64,000 nucleotides of DNA from Burkholderiaceae bacterium (GTDB lineage: Bacteria; Pseudomonadota; Gammaproteobacteria; Burkholderiales; Burkholderiaceae_E). The DNA is taken from positions 43,549 through 107,548 of the forward strand of contig JAMLIN010000010.1 of the NCBI GenBank assembly GCA_023954135.1, given 5' to 3'. The notes under the pieces were generated by a model. That model saw only the letters and a program-made list of their open reading frames with translations, had not been told where the DNA came from and did not search any database. Below, piece by piece: positions 17,753-28,614 of this stretch. Every line of letters begins with the position of its first letter. The stretch's first letter is position 1. Position numbers and translations under genes: made by a program.

Positions 17753-18114
17753 TCGGCGGGGATGTCCCGCACCCAGGCGCGCGCCCGCTCCGCGCCGCCC
17801 GCACGACCGGCGCCCCCCGCACCGCCGGCCATGCCCGGCGGACTCGCGACCTCGAGCCCGGCCTCCGTCATCCGCCGCAGGCTGGCCGCCCCGACGCCCC
17901 GCACCCGATCGCGCAGGTCCTCGAGATCGATGTAGGGGCCCCGCTCACGCTCGGCGATGATGCGGGCCGCGATCGCCGGGCCGATGCCGCGGATCGATTC
18001 GAGCTCCGCCTGGGAAGCGACGTTGGCATCGACGGCCCGGGCCGGCGGCGCCATTCCGATGCCCGCGATCGCCAGCACGCAGAGCAGCATCGCGGTGAAC
18101 CGCGGGATCGGCAT
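17710..18114 (-). CDS. ComEA-like helix-hairpin-helix DNA-binding protein
   Basis: 134 residues. A signal peptide (MPIPRFTAMLLCVLAIAGIG, cleaved near ARA) is followed by VDANVASQAELESIRGIGPA and IDLEDLRDRVRGVGAASLRR, the two hairpins of a ComEA HhH domain. ComEA binds incoming DNA in the periplasm during natural transformation and works with type IV pili, whose pilT and pilU motors lie 6 kb away. The Gly-Ala-rich tail after about residue 95 is unusual. Start at 18114 chosen because it gives a proper signal peptide. It overlaps the FecR-domain gene tail to tail. Confidence 0.8.
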   Translation of the reverse strand: MPIPRFTAMLLCVLAIAGIGMAPPARAVDANVASQAELESIRGIGPAIAARIIAERERGPYIDLEDLRDRVRGVGAASLRRMTEAGLEVASPPGMAGGAGGAGRAGGAERARAWVRDIPADQPRRPSSPGSTGW

Positions 18115-18195
18115 CGGATTCTCCGGAACCCCGGGCACCGATGCCCGGACCGGAAGTATGGCCGCGGTCGCCTGCCGCGCCATCGGCCTGACGGA

Positions 18196-19185
18196 TCAGC
18201 CGTTGGGGTGGGTGGCGAGCCAGTGCACATACTTCGCCACGCCTTCCTCGACGCTCGCGAAAGGCGCCGTATAGCCGGCCGCCCGCAGGCGCGTGGAGTC
18301 GCAGCGGGTGAAGCTCTGGTACTTGCCCTTGAGCGCCTCGGGGAACTCGATGTACTCGAGCAGGCCCGCCGAGACCATGCCGGCAAGATCGAGCGGCGCC
18401 TCGCCGCGCAGCTCGCGCAGGGTCGCCACCACGGTGCGGGCGATGTCGTTGAAGGGCTGCGCCCGGCCGGTGCCGCAATTGAACACGCCGCGCATCGCCG
18501 GGTTGTCGAGGCAATGGAGGTTCACCGCCACGACGTCGTCGACATGGACGAAGTCGCGCGACTGCTCGCCGGGACCGTAGCCGTCGTGCGGACCGAACAG
18601 GCGCACCCGGCCATCGGCGAGGAACTGGTTGTAGTTGTGGAAGGCCACCGAAGCCATCCGGCCCTTGTGCGACTCGCGCGGACCATAGACGTTGAAGTAG
18701 CGCAGGCCGACCACCTGGCTCCCGGCCTGCTCGAGGCGACGCCGCACGATCTGGTCGAACAGCAGCTTCGAGTAGCCGTAGACGTTCAGCGGCGATTCGT
18801 ACTCGGGCGTCTCGATGAACTCGCTGCTGCCGCCGTAGACCGCCGCCGACGAGGCGTAGATGAACGGGATCCGCTGCGCCAGGGCGTAGTCGAGCAGCGC
18901 CAGGGAATAGCGATAGTTGTTCGCCATCATGTAGCGTCCGTCGCTTTCCATCGTGTCGGAGCAGGCGCCCTGGTGGAAGATCGCGCGCACCCCCCGCAGG
19001 CTGCCGAGGCGGGCGAGGAACTCCTCCTTGTCGAGGTAGTCCGCGATGTCGCTGCCGACCAGGTTGCGGAACTTCGCCGCGGCGCGCAGGTTGTCGACCG
19101 CGATGATCTCGCGCTCGCCGCGGGCATTGAGCGCCCGCAACAGGTTCGAGCCGATGAAGCCGGCCGCGCCGGTGACGATGATCAT
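18196..19185 (-). CDS. hldD: ADP-L-glycero-D-manno-heptose 6-epimerase
   Basis: 329 residues. NADP-binding motif [19 protein letters not shown] at the N-terminus, active-site region [20 protein letters not shown] and later Y-x-x-x-K in [11 protein letters not shown]. It epimerises ADP-heptose for the LPS inner core. The start overlaps the kinase gene stop by four bases (ATGA). This is the promoter-distal end of the long leftward block that begins at aroA or earlier. Confidence 0.95.
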   Translation of the reverse strand: MIIVTGAAGFIGSNLLRALNARGEREIIAVDNLRAAAKFRNLVGSDIADYLDKEEFLARLGSLRGVRAIFHQGACSDTMESDGRYMMANNYRYSLALLDYALAQRIPFIYASSAAVYGGSSEFIETPEYESPLNVYGYSKLLFDQIVRRRLEQAGSQVVGLRYFNVYGPRESHKGRMASVAFHNYNQFLADGRVRLFGPHDGYGPGEQSRDFVHVDDVVAVNLHCLDNPAMRGVFNCGTGRAQPFNDIARTVVATLRELRGEAPLDLAGMVSAGLLEYIEFPEALKGKYQSFTRCDSTRLRAAGYTAPFASVEEGVAKYVHWLATHPNG

Positions 19186-20114
19186 GATCCGAACAACTCC
19201 TCTGGGGTCACGTCGGCGGTGCCGAGCTTGCCGACCACGATGCCGCCTGCCGTGTTGGCCAACCCCATCGCCACCGCCAGCGGGCAGCCGACCGCCAGGG
19301 CGGTCGCGAGCGTGGCGACGACGGTATCGCCCGCACCCGATACATCGTAGACCTCGCGGGCACGGGCGGCCACATGGCGACTGCTGCCATCGCGGGAAAA
19401 GAGCGACATGCCCTCCTCGGAGCGCGTCACCAGCAGCGCATCGAGCTCGAGCCGCTCGCGCAACGCATGCGCCTTCGCGGCGAGATCTTCCTCGCCCTGC
19501 CAGCTCCCGACGACCGCGCGCAGCTCGGCCCGGTTCGGGGTGAGGATGGACGCTCCGCGGTAGCGATCGAAATCCTCGCCCTTCGGGTCGACGACCACGG
19601 GCTTTCCCGCTTCGCGGGCGATGGCGAGCATCCGGTCGACCTGGGCGAGCCCGCCCTTGCCGTAGTCGGACAGGACCATGACGTCGCAGGCGTCGATCGC
19701 CTCGCGCACCGCATCGAGCTTGGCCGCGAGCGCATCGGGACCGGGGCTTTCCTCGAAGTCGATGCGCAGCAGCTGTTGCTGGCGTCCGATCACGCGAAGC
19801 TTGATGGTGGTCGGCAGGTCGGCATCGCGCGCGAGCCGAAGCTCGACGCCGAGCTCGCCCGCCATCCGCGCGATCAGCTCGCCGGGTTCGTCATTGCCGA
19901 CGATGGCGACCAGGGTGGCGTGGGCGCCGAGCGAAGCGACGTTGCGCGCCACGTTGGCCGCGCCGCCGAGGCGTTCCTCGAACTGCCTGATGCGCACGAC
20001 GGGCACCGGGGCCTCGGGAGAGATCCGCTCGACATCCCCGAACCAGTACCGGTCGAGCATCGCATCGCCGACCACGAGCACTCGCGCCGGCCGGAAATCC
20101 ACTCGTTCACTCAC
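19182..20114 (-). CDS. hldA: D-glycero-beta-D-manno-heptose-7-phosphate kinase (HldE kinase domain alone)
   Basis: About 310 residues, PfkB/ribokinase fold: [35 protein letters not shown] and the catalytic [15 protein letters not shown]. It covers only the kinase half of E. coli HldE; no adenylyltransferase domain is fused, so a separate hldC-type gene must exist elsewhere. I place the start at GTG 20114, which overlaps the lapB stop by eight bases; an upstream ATG at 20141 would add nine residues within lapB. It makes the bisphosphate precursor of ADP-heptose. Confidence 0.9.
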   Translation of the reverse strand: MSERVDFRPARVLVVGDAMLDRYWFGDVERISPEAPVPVVRIRQFEERLGGAANVARNVASLGAHATLVAIVGNDEPGELIARMAGELGVELRLARDADLPTTIKLRVIGRQQQLLRIDFEESPGPDALAAKLDAVREAIDACDVMVLSDYGKGGLAQVDRMLAIAREAGKPVVVDPKGEDFDRYRGASILTPNRAELRAVVGSWQGEEDLAAKAHALRERLELDALLVTRSEEGMSLFSRDGSSRHVAARAREVYDVSGAGDTVVATLATALAVGCPLAVAMGLANTAGGIVVGKLGTADVTPEELFGS

Positions 20115-21282
20115 CGATGCCCTCCCCGCGACGCGGCGCATAGCTGTCCCAGCGGCTGCATCCCGGACACTGCCAGTAGTAGGTGCGTGCCTTGAATCCG
20201 CAATAGGAACAGATGTAGCGTCCCAGGCGATCGGCCTGGTCCTTGGCGAGCGAGCGAATCAGGTCGTCGCGGGCGCGCTCGCGCGGACTGCGGCCATCGG
20301 CCCCCGCCGACAGCAGGGTCTCGAGCGCAAGGAGCGAGGGCCAGTCGCGCAGGATCGCCTCGGCCCATTCCACTGCGGCATCGGCGCCGTCGCGCGCCAG
20401 GCGCGCATCGAACACCGCCCGGAAGACATCGATCGAAGGGGCGCTCGCCGCGATCGCCTCCAGACGCGCGAGCCCTTCGTCGAGCCGGCCGCTGCGGCGC
20501 GAGGCCTCGAGCCAGGGGACCGCGATCAGCGAGGCGTGCGCCGGGCTGAGCTCGAGCATCCGCTCCCATGCCGCGAGCGCCTGTTCCGGCTTGTCGCCGC
20601 GCAGGGCCAGCTCGCCACGCATCAGCCAGGGCCGGGGGTGCCGCGGGTCGGCCTCCGTGGCCAGGGCGATCGCCTCCATGGCGGTCGCGACGGCGTCGGC
20701 GCCATCGGCGGCCAGGGCGGCGACGGCGCGCTCGCAGTGGAACTGGGCAAGCTCGTGCGAGCGATTCTCGCCGAGATCGATCCGCAGCCGCTCGGCGATC
20801 TCGATCGCCTGCGGCCAGTCGCGCACCATCTGCGCGATCTGCAGCCGATGATGCAGGGCGGCGGCCCGGTAGCGCGAGCCCTCGAGCCGGTTGAAGGCAT
20901 CCTCGGCGCGGTCGATCAGGCCGGCGCGCAGGTAATCCTGGCCGAGCTCGAAGAGCGCATGCTCGCGCTGCTCGGCATCGAGGTCGCGCCGCTCGATCAG
21001 GTTCTGGTGGACCCGGATCGCCCGGTCGGTCTCGCCGCGGCGCCGGAAGAGGTTGCCGAGCGCGAAATGCAGCTCGATGGTCTCGGGGTCGACCTGGACG
21101 ACGTCGATGAACGCATCGATCGCCTTGTCCGGCTGCTCGTTGAGCAGGAAGTTCAGGCCGCGGAAATACGCATCCGGCATTCCGCCGCCGGCGCCGGACT
21201 GGCGCGCATCGAAGCGCGCCGCGAACCAGCCGAGGACGAAGAACAGCGGGATGGCGAGCAACCACCAGGCATCGAAGGTCAT
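20107..21282 (-). CDS. lapB: LPS assembly regulator LapB (YciM)
   Basis: 391 residues: an N-terminal membrane helix (WWLLAIPLFFVLGWFAARFD), a long series of TPR units (GLNFLLNEQPDKAIDAFIDV, LGQDYLRAGLIDRAEDAF and others) and a C-terminal rubredoxin-type metal site, CSYCGFKARTYYWQCPGC, with four Cys. LapB presents LpxC to FtsH for degradation and so controls LPS production. It lies next to lapA and the heptose genes, a consistent LPS cluster. Confidence 0.95.
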   Translation of the reverse strand: MTFDAWWLLAIPLFFVLGWFAARFDARQSGAGGGMPDAYFRGLNFLLNEQPDKAIDAFIDVVQVDPETIELHFALGNLFRRRGETDRAIRVHQNLIERRDLDAEQREHALFELGQDYLRAGLIDRAEDAFNRLEGSRYRAAALHHRLQIAQMVRDWPQAIEIAERLRIDLGENRSHELAQFHCERAVAALAADGADAVATAMEAIALATEADPRHPRPWLMRGELALRGDKPEQALAAWERMLELSPAHASLIAVPWLEASRRSGRLDEGLARLEAIAASAPSIDVFRAVFDARLARDGADAAVEWAEAILRDWPSLLALETLLSAGADGRSPRERARDDLIRSLAKDQADRLGRYICSYCGFKARTYYWQCPGCSRWDSYAPRRGEGIGE

Positions 21283-21329
21283 GGCCCGGCCATCCGCCCA
21301 GGGAGTGTGGACGGTCCGCTCACGGCTTC

Positions 21330-21665
21330 CTACCCGCCGATGCGGGGCGGGATCGCCGCCGCATCGGGCGGCAGCACGTCCGGGACGACGGCGGGCTCGC
21401 GTTCGCGCGCCTCGGCGAGCCGCAGCTCGCGCCGCAGGCGGGCCAGCTCGCGACGATAGCGGAAGAACGAGGGGAAGGCGGCGAGCAGGCCGACGACCAC
21501 GCCCGCGACGAAGAACAGCAGCAGGAAGATCACCAGCGGCTGCCGCCAGGCGAAATCGTCACCGAAGAGGAAGAACCGCAGCTCGGCGACCGTCGTATTC
21601 GAGAGCGCGAAGCCGAGCGCGACCAGGAACAGCAGCAGGTTGAAGATCCAGGCTAGGACGCGCAT
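21330..21665 (-). CDS. lapA: LapA-domain (DUF1049) inner-membrane protein
   Basis: 111 residues with two membrane helices (WIFNLLLFLVALGFALSN and LVIFLLLFFVAGVVVGLLAA) and a basic coiled C-terminal tail (RELARLRRELRLAEARERE). This is the usual layout of LapA, partner of LapB in LPS assembly control. It lies 47 bases upstream of lapB in the operon. Confidence 0.88.
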   Translation of the reverse strand: MRVLAWIFNLLLFLVALGFALSNTTVAELRFFLFGDDFAWRQPLVIFLLLFFVAGVVVGLLAAFPSFFRYRRELARLRRELRLAEAREREPAVVPDVLPPDAAAIPPRIGG

Positions 21666-21698
21666 CGTGGGGCTCCGGGCGCAGGCACCGCAAGGAAA

Positions 21699-21995
<297 letters not shown>

Positions 21996-22071
21996 GGTCG
22001 GGGCCCCGGCGGGGCCCTCTCCATCGCGTGCCGGACCGTTCATGTCCATGCCAGCCGAGCCTCGCGCCGCC

Positions 22072-23793
22072 TTACTGGTCGTCGCCGCTGCTGTCGAGCT
22101 TCGCCCGCAGCAGTGCGCCGAGGTTGGTGGTGCCGGTGGCGGCACCGCTCTCGGCCTGCATGCGCTGCAGCGCATCGGCCGTCTCGGCGCTCTCCTTGGC
22201 CTTCAGGGAGAGGCTGATCGAACGGCTCTTGCGATCGACGTTGATCACCATCGCCTCGATCTCGTCGCCTTCCTTGAGATGGTTGCGGGCGTCCTCGACG
22301 CGGTCCCGGGAGATCTCGGAAGCGCGCAGGTAGCCTTCGACATCGTTGCCGAGGTCGCAGACCGCGCCCTTGGCATCGACCGAGGTGACCTTCACCCGGA
22401 CCAGCGAGCCCTTCTCGTGGGTGGCGGCGTAGTTGTTGAACGGATCGCCCTCGAGCTGCTTGATGCCGAGCGAGATGCGCTCGCGATCGGTGTCGATCGC
22501 CAGCACCACCGCCTCGACCTCGTCGCCCTTCTTGAAGTCGCGCACGGCTTCCTCGCCCTGGGCGTTCCAGGACAGGTCCGAGAGATGGACCAGGCCGTCG
22601 ATCCCGCCGGGCAGGCCGACGAACACGCCGAAGTCGGTGATCGACTTGATGGTGCCCTTGACCTTGTCGCCCTTGCGGTAGTTGTCCGAGAACTCCTCCC
22701 ACGGATTGGGGCGGCACTGCTTCATGCCGAGCGAGATGCGGCGGCGATCCTCGTCGATGTCGAGCACCATCACCTCGACCTCGTCGTTGAGCGCGACGAC
22801 CTTGGACGGGTTGACGTTCTTGTTCGTCCAGTCCATCTCGGAGACGTGCACCAGCCCCTCGATTCCCGGCTCGATCTCGACGAAGGAGCCGTAGTCGGTG
22901 ATGTTGGTGACACGGCCGAACATGCGGGTGCCCTGCGGGTAGCGGCGCGAGATGCCGACCCAGGGGTCGTCGCCGAGCTGCTTGACCCCGAGCGAGACGC
23001 GCGAGCGCTCCTGGTCGAACTTGAGGACCTTGGCGGTGATCTCCTGGCCGACCTGGACGACCTCCGACGGGTGGCGCACGCGACGCCACGCCATGTCGGT
23101 GATGTGCAGCAGGCCGTCGATGCCGCCGAGATCGACGAACGCGCCGTAGTCGGTGATGTTCTTGACGATGCCGGTGACGGTCGCGCCCTCGGCGAGCGTC
23201 TCGAGCAGCTTCTGGCGTTCCTCGCCCTGCGACAGCTCGATGACGGCGCGGCGCGACAGCACGACGTTGTTGCGCTTGCGATCGAGCTTGATGACCTTGA
23301 ACTCGAGGGTCTTGCCTTCGTACGGGGTGGTGTCCTTGACCGGACGCATGTCGATCAGCGAACCCGGCAGGAACGCGCGGATACCGTTGGTCATGACGGT
23401 CAGGCCGCCCTTCACCTTGCCGGTGATCGTGCCTTCGACCTGCTCGCCCTGGTCGAGCGCCTTCTCGAGCTGCAGCCAGGCGGCCAGCCGCTTGGCGCGG
23501 TCGCGCGAGAGCCGGGTCTCGCCGTAGCCGTCTTCGAGCGCATCGATCGCCACGGAGACGAAATCGCCTTCGCTGACATCGAGCTCGCCGCGGTCGTTGA
23601 GGAATTCCTCGAGCGGAATGAAGCTCTCGGACTTCAGGCCCGCGTTGACGACGACATAGTTGTGATCGACCCGCAGGACTTCCGCGGTGATGACCTCACC
23701 CGCGCGCATCTCCTGCCGCGAGAGGGACTCCTCGAACATCGCTGCAAAGCTTTCGGTTTCGTTCGAAGGGGTCGTGGTTTGGACGTTAGCCAA
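22072..23793 (-). CDS. rpsA: 30S ribosomal protein S1
   Basis: 573 residues with six S1 RNA-binding repeats; repeat cores such as [40 protein letters not shown] and [20 protein letters not shown] are visible. S1 brings mRNA to the 30S subunit. The 277-bp gap between rpsA and cmk probably carries its own promoter and leader; E. coli rpsA regulates itself through its leader, but I could not identify a clear promoter or fold here. Confidence 0.97.
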   Translation of the reverse strand: MANVQTTTPSNETESFAAMFEESLSRQEMRAGEVITAEVLRVDHNYVVVNAGLKSESFIPLEEFLNDRGELDVSEGDFVSVAIDALEDGYGETRLSRDRAKRLAAWLQLEKALDQGEQVEGTITGKVKGGLTVMTNGIRAFLPGSLIDMRPVKDTTPYEGKTLEFKVIKLDRKRNNVVLSRRAVIELSQGEERQKLLETLAEGATVTGIVKNITDYGAFVDLGGIDGLLHITDMAWRRVRHPSEVVQVGQEITAKVLKFDQERSRVSLGVKQLGDDPWVGISRRYPQGTRMFGRVTNITDYGSFVEIEPGIEGLVHVSEMDWTNKNVNPSKVVALNDEVEVMVLDIDEDRRRISLGMKQCRPNPWEEFSDNYRKGDKVKGTIKSITDFGVFVGLPGGIDGLVHLSDLSWNAQGEEAVRDFKKGDEVEAVVLAIDTDRERISLGIKQLEGDPFNNYAATHEKGSLVRVKVTSVDAKGAVCDLGNDVEGYLRASEISRDRVEDARNHLKEGDEIEAMVINVDRKSRSISLSLKAKESAETADALQRMQAESGAATGTTNLGALLRAKLDSSGDDQ

Positions 23794-24070
23794 TGTTGAA
23801 GATTTCCAATGAATGAATACGCGCCGGCGAGCCGTTCATGCACCGGGCACCGCGGTGGTCGATCGTCTCGACCGGCGGCAACATGGCTGCATCGACGCTA
23901 CGCCAGCGGAGTTGCAAAACCCGCCTCGAGGACGGGCACCATTTCACCTGCTTCACCTGCCAGACCGACCATTCGGCCTCGCCTTCGACGGCATGACGGC
24001 ATCGGGGCGCCCTGCCGTACGCCGGCACTGGTGGCACCCCGCCTCGTCCTGCACTGAATGCGAAACCGGA

Positions 24071-24730
24071 TCAGAGCCGGTCGCGGGCCAGCCCGACCAC
24101 CAGATCGATCACCTCGGAAAGCGATCTTTCGGTTGAATCGACGAGCACCGCATCCTTCGCCGCAACCAGCGGAGCCGCCGCCCTTTCGGTATCGCGGCGA
24201 TCGCGCTCTCGCAGGTCGTGCAAAAGGTCGGTTAGAGTAGCAGAAAAACCCTTTTCGATCAACTGCTTATATCGGCGCTCCGCGCGGACTTCGACGGCCG
24301 CCGTCAGGAAGATCTTGAGGATCGCGTCGGGGAACACCACCGTGCCCATGTCGCGGCCGTCGGCGACCAGGCCCGGCGGCCGGCGCAGGGCCCGCTGGCG
24401 ATCGAGGAGCGCCGCGCGCAAGGGAGCATGGCCGGCGATGCGCGAAGCCATCGCCCCGACCTCGGTAGCCCGGATCGCCGCGGACACGTCCTCGCCCGCG
24501 AGCCGCACGCCGCCGCCGTCGAAACGCACGTCGAGCCCCTGGGCGAGTCCGGCCAGGCCCTGGGGATCGTCATGCCCCACGCCGGCGCGAAGCGCCGCGA
24601 GGCCGACCAGCCGGTAGAGCGCGCCGGAGTCGAGGTAGTGCCAGCCGAGCGCCGCGGCCACCCCTTCGGAGACCGCGCCCTTGCCCGAAGCGGTCGGGCC
24701 GTCGATCGCGACGACGGGCGCCGCCTTCAT
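24071..24730 (-). CDS. cmk: Cytidylate kinase
   Basis: 219 residues. P-loop [20 protein letters not shown] at the start, [19 protein letters not shown] next, and [19 protein letters not shown] followed by the lid KQLIEKGF...[16 protein letters not shown]. It phosphorylates CMP and dCMP. Its start overlaps the aroA stop by four bases (ATGA), so the two are co-translated. Confidence 0.95.
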   Translation of the reverse strand: MKAAPVVAIDGPTASGKGAVSEGVAAALGWHYLDSGALYRLVGLAALRAGVGHDDPQGLAGLAQGLDVRFDGGGVRLAGEDVSAAIRATEVGAMASRIAGHAPLRAALLDRQRALRRPPGLVADGRDMGTVVFPDAILKIFLTAAVEVRAERRYKQLIEKGFSATLTDLLHDLRERDRRDTERAAAPLVAAKDAVLVDSTERSLSEVIDLVVGLARDRL

Positions 24731-26055
24731 GAATCCGCCGCGCCGGTTTCGACGATACCCAGCCCGGCGCCGGCCGCAAGCTGCACGAAGCCGGGAAACG
24801 AGGTCGCGACGTTCTCGGTATCGGCGATCGCGATCGGGCCGCCGGCGCGCAGCGCCGCCATCGCGAAGGACATCGCGATCCGGTGGTCGCCGTGCGCCTC
24901 GACCCGGCCGCCCGAGAAGGCGGCGCCATCGGGACGGCCCTCGATCACCATCCCGTCAGGGGTCGGCTCGGCCGATACCCCCAGGACGCGCAGGCCCTCG
25001 GCCATGGTCGCGATCCGGTCCGACTCCTTGACCCGCAGCTCGGCGGCGCCGCTGACCCGGGTACGGCCGCGGGCACAGGCCGCCGCGATGAAGATCGCCG
25101 GGAATTCATCGATGGCCAGCGGCACCAGCTCCTCGGGGACGTCGATGCCGGAGAGCGGCGCCGAGCGCACCCGCAGGTCGGCGACCGGCTCGCCGCCGAC
25201 CTCCGATTCGGCCAGCACCGTGATGTCCGCCCCCATCAGCCGCAGGACGTCGATGATCCCGGTGCGGGTCGGGTTCATGCCGACATGTTCGAGGACCACA
25301 TCGGCGCCGGGCGCGATCGAGGCGCCGACCAGGAAGAAGGCCGCCGAAGAGATGTCGGCGGGCACGTCGATCGCGCAGCCGGTCAGCCGCTGGCCGCCGT
25401 CGATGGAAACCCGGGCGCCGTCGCGCTCGACCCTGACCCCGAAGCCCCCGAGCATCCGCTCGGTATGGTCGCGGGTCGGCGCCGGCTCGATGATGGTGGT
25501 CCGGCCGTTCGCATAGAGACCGGCGAGCAGCAGGGCGGATTTGAGCTGGGCACTGGCCACCGGCAGCCGGAACTCGATGCCGGCGAGGCCGGCCGACGGC
25601 GACAGCCGGACCGGCGGACAGTCCCCGTCGGTCTCGACGCGGGCCCCCATCCGCGCCAGCGGATCGGCGACGCGCCGCATCGGCCGGCGCATCAGGGTCT
25701 CGTCGCCCACCAGCTCGGTGGCGAAGGACTGTCCCGCCAGCAGGCCCATGAGCAGGCGCATCGCGGTGCCGGCATTGCCGCAGTCGAGCGGACCCGCGGG
25801 CGGTCGCAGGCCATCGCGACCGACACCGTGGATCGTGACACGGCCATCGTCCGGGCCCTCGATCCGCACGCCCATCGCCCGGAACACGTTGCGGGTCGAC
25901 AGCGCATCGGCGCCCTCGAGAAAACCGGTGACGCGCGTGACGCCATCGGCGATCGCCCCGAGCATGATGGCCCGGTGCGAGATCGACTTGTCGCCCGGCA
26001 CCCTCAGCCGACCGAGCAGACGCCCTCCCGGCGCAACTTTGTAACCGCTATCCAT
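24727..26055 (-). CDS. aroA: 3-phosphoshikimate 1-carboxyvinyltransferase (EPSP synthase)
   Basis: 442 residues from [20 protein letters not shown]. Substrate-binding motifs [20 protein letters not shown] at about 20 and [20 protein letters not shown] at about 92 are present. It makes EPSP in the shikimate pathway. Ala follows the GNAGTAMR core Gly as in class I, glyphosate-sensitive-type enzymes (inference from family). The 143-bp gap to the next gene separates it from the divergent 26199 gene. It precedes cmk and rpsA, the standard betaproteobacterial order. Confidence 0.95.
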   Translation of the reverse strand: MDSGYKVAPGGRLLGRLRVPGDKSISHRAIMLGAIADGVTRVTGFLEGADALSTRNVFRAMGVRIEGPDDGRVTIHGVGRDGLRPPAGPLDCGNAGTAMRLLMGLLAGQSFATELVGDETLMRRPMRRVADPLARMGARVETDGDCPPVRLSPSAGLAGIEFRLPVASAQLKSALLLAGLYANGRTTIIEPAPTRDHTERMLGGFGVRVERDGARVSIDGGQRLTGCAIDVPADISSAAFFLVGASIAPGADVVLEHVGMNPTRTGIIDVLRLMGADITVLAESEVGGEPVADLRVRSAPLSGIDVPEELVPLAIDEFPAIFIAAACARGRTRVSGAAELRVKESDRIATMAEGLRVLGVSAEPTPDGMVIEGRPDGAAFSGGRVEAHGDHRIAMSFAMAALRAGGPIAIADTENVATSFPGFVQLAAGAGLGIVETGAADS

Positions 26056-26198
26056 GTGATTGATTTCCTCGCCGGCTCCGGGCCGGCGATCTAAGTTTGC
26101 AGGCAAGCGATGAATGGGCCGCTCGCCTGGATGAGCGGGCCCAGCGCTACACCGATCCGGGTAGTCGAACCCCCGTCGGATTCTAAAGGTGCTGGACG

Positions 26199-26612
26199 AT
26201 GCGCACGAACGACGACACCCTCGAATGGGTCGACATGGGCGTGATGGTCGAGATGCTCCGGGCGTCGACATTGCCGCCCGAGGCCTCCCCCAACGCGGCC
26301 CCTCCCGCCCCCGCGCCGGAGCCTGCCCGCGCCATATCGCCGCGCGCCCTGCGGCTGGTCGAGATGCTGCCCAGGGGTTTTCGCCTCTACGAGACCCGGC
26401 TCAACTACCCGCATGTGGTCGAGCAGCTTGCCGCCGCCTGGCATGATCCGCGCCGCTTCGCAGCAGTGATCGACGAGCTGACCCTCGCCGATCGACCGAA
26501 CCGCGCCGGCTTTCCCTTCCCGGTGCTCAACGAGCTGACCAATCTGCGCGATCACTATTTCGCCGAGATCCACCCGGAGTACAGGGACCGCCTGCGTCGC
26601 GGGCCCGTCTAG
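26199..26612 (+). CDS. Conserved hypothetical protein between aroA and tyrA
   Basis: 137 residues. An acidic N-terminus and a Pro/Ala linker (about 28-45) are followed by a conserved-looking block: RLVEMLPRGFRLYETRLNYP, then HVVEQLAAAW and a C-terminal NELTNLRDHYFAEIH. No catalytic motif, signal peptide or membrane segment. It points opposite to its neighbours and overlaps the tyrA stop by four bases tail to tail. I recall similar small proteins in Burkholderiales but no function. Codon use matches its neighbours, so it is probably a real gene. Confidence 0.65.
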   Translation: MRTNDDTLEWVDMGVMVEMLRASTLPPEASPNAAPPAPAPEPARAISPRALRLVEMLPRGFRLYETRLNYPHVVEQLAAAWHDPRRFAAVIDELTLADRPNRAGFPFPVLNELTNLRDHYFAEIHPEYRDRLRRGPV

Positions 26613-27490
26613 TCCACCGACCTCCGCCAGCGACTGGCGGCGGCGAACAGGGCCTCGATGGCGGCCCGGTCGGACGTCTCGAGCGCCTCTTCCAGCACAT
26701 CGAGCTTCTCCCGGAAGTGCCTTGCGCTCGCCAGCACCGACTCCCGGTTGTCCAGCAGGATGCCCGTCCACAAGGGGGCCGACGATGCGCCGATGCGAGT
26801 GGTGTCGCGCAGGCCCGCGCCCGAGAAGTGCCGGGCGGCATCCGCGAAGGCGCCGTCTGCGATGGACGCGCACAGCGCGAACGCGACCGCATGGGGCCAG
26901 TGCGAGAACTCCGCGAACATGGCGTCGTGGGCGGCCGGGTGGATCGATTCGACCCGCGCCCCGAGCCGGGCGAGCAGCTTGCCGAGCCGAGCGGCCATCC
27001 GTTCCTGCGCGGAGCCTGCCGGGCACAGCAGCCAGATCCGCCCCTCGAACAGGTCGGCCCTTGCGGCGGCCGGCCCGCTGCCCTCGGAGCCGGCGATCGG
27101 ATGACCGGCGACGAAGCGGGGGCTGTCGGCACCAAAGACCTCCTCGGCCGCGACGGCGACCGAGGACTTGGTGCTGCCGCAATCGGTGACGAGGCAGTTG
27201 GCGGGCGCGGCGCGGGCGATCGTCTCGAATGCCTGCCGCATCGCGCCGACCGGACAGGCGACGAAGACGAGTTGGGCATCGCGCACGCCCTCGGCGAGGT
27301 CATCGGTCGCCGCATCGGCGATCGCCGGCACGAGCGCATCGCGCACCGCCCGGTCGGGATCGACCCCGGTGATCCGGCAGCCCGGCAGGGCGCGGCGCAA
27401 TGCGAGCGCGACCGACGCCCCGATCAGGCCCGCTCCGACGATGGTGACCCGCTCGATGGCGCCGGCGACCTTCGGCGCTGCGCCGGCCAT
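26609..27490 (-). CDS. tyrA: Prephenate dehydrogenase
   Basis: 293 residues. NAD(P) motif VTIVGAGLIGASVALALRRA, then CLVTDCGSTKSSVAVAAEE and VAGHPIAGSEGSGPAAARAD, which carries the catalytic His. It converts prephenate to 4-hydroxyphenylpyruvate for tyrosine. No fused chorismate mutase or ACT domain. It shares one base with the hisC stop codon, so hisC-tyrA are coupled. Confidence 0.94.
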   Translation of the reverse strand: MAGAAPKVAGAIERVTIVGAGLIGASVALALRRALPGCRITGVDPDRAVRDALVPAIADAATDDLAEGVRDAQLVFVACPVGAMRQAFETIARAAPANCLVTDCGSTKSSVAVAAEEVFGADSPRFVAGHPIAGSEGSGPAAARADLFEGRIWLLCPAGSAQERMAARLGKLLARLGARVESIHPAAHDAMFAEFSHWPHAVAFALCASIADGAFADAARHFSGAGLRDTTRIGASSAPLWTGILLDNRESVLASARHFREKLDVLEEALETSDRAAIEALFAAASRWRRSVD

Positions 27491-28584
27491 CAGCGTCCGA
27501 CCAGTGGCCGCAGCGCGGCGAGGAAGCGGTCATTCTCGGCCGGCAGGCCGACGCTGACCCGCAACCATTCGGGCAAGCCATAGCCGGCCACTGGGCGGAC
27601 GATCACCCCTGCCCGCAGCAGGCCCTCGTACACCGCCGCCGCGTCGCCCACCCGCAGGAGCGAGAAGTTGCCGAAGGACGGCAGGAACTCGATTCCCATC
27701 GTGCGGAACTCGCCTTCGAGCCGGTCGAGCTCGCTGCGATTGTTGGCCCGGGCGCGGGCGACGAAATCACGGTCGGCCAGCGCCGCTTCGGCGGCGACCA
27801 GCGCCGGCGTGCTCACGTTGAAGGGCTGGCGGACCCGGTTGAGCAGGTCGGTGAGCTCGGGCTGCGCGAGGCCGTAGCCGACCCGCAGGCTCGCCAGTCC
27901 ATAGGCCTTGGAGAAGGTCCGCGAGACGAGCAGGTTCGGACGCCCAGCCAGCCAGCGGGTCGAATCGAAGCGATCGGCCTCGTCGAGATACTCGTTGTAG
28001 GCCTCGTCGAGCACGACCACGACGTCCTTCGGGACCCGGTCGAGAAAGGCCTCGATCCTGCCCGCCGGCACGAAGGTGCCGGTCGGGTTGTTGGGGTTGG
28101 CGATGAAGACGACCCGGGTGTCGGGGGCGATCGCCGCGGCCATCGCATCGAGATCGTGGCCGTAGCGGCGGGCCGGCACGACGATGGATCGCGCGCCGCT
28201 CGCCTGCGTGGCAAGCGGGTAGACCGCGAAGGCATGCGCGGAATAGACGGCCGACACGCCCGGGTGAAGCAGCGCGCGCGCCGCGATCTCGAGGATGTCG
28301 TTCGAGCCGTTGCCCAGGGTGATCCAGTCGGGCGGCACGTCGAAGACCGCCGACAGCGCCTGCTTCAGGTCGAAGCCGTTGCCGTCCGGATAGCGGGCGC
28401 CTTCGGCGAGGCAGGCGATCGCCGCCGCGCGGGCGCCCTCGGGCATGCCGAAAGGGTTCTCGTTGGAGGCGAGCTTGACGATCGAGGACTCGTCCAACCC
28501 GTAGCGGCGGGCAAGCTCGGATATCGGCATGCCCGGCTGGTAGGGAGCGATCGCGCGGATGTAGTCGGCGGCGGGAATCGTCAT
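27490..28584 (-). CDS. hisC: Histidinol-phosphate / aromatic aminotransferase (HisC family)
   Basis: 364 residues, PLP fold type I. The substrate and cofactor blocks KLASNENPFGMPEGA, FIANPNNPTGTFVPAG, VVLDEAYNEYLDE and the PLP lysine in RTFSKAYGLASLRVGYG are clear. Sitting between pheA and tyrA, it more likely serves phenylalanine and tyrosine transamination than histidine synthesis; HisC enzymes can do both. That specificity is inferred from context only. Confidence 0.9.
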   Translation of the reverse strand: MTIPAADYIRAIAPYQPGMPISELARRYGLDESSIVKLASNENPFGMPEGARAAAIACLAEGARYPDGNGFDLKQALSAVFDVPPDWITLGNGSNDILEIAARALLHPGVSAVYSAHAFAVYPLATQASGARSIVVPARRYGHDLDAMAAAIAPDTRVVFIANPNNPTGTFVPAGRIEAFLDRVPKDVVVVLDEAYNEYLDEADRFDSTRWLAGRPNLLVSRTFSKAYGLASLRVGYGLAQPELTDLLNRVRQPFNVSTPALVAAEAALADRDFVARARANNRSELDRLEGEFRTMGIEFLPSFGNFSLLRVGDAAAVYEGLLRAGVIVRPVAGYGLPEWLRVSVGLPAENDRFLAALRPLVGR

Positions 28585-28614
28585 CGTCGATGCTGGTGCC
28601 TGGTGAGTGAGTTC

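Noticed and set aside
23794..24070. Small open frames between rpsA and cmk
   Set aside because: No ribosome site or conserved motif; more likely the rpsA leader and promoter region.
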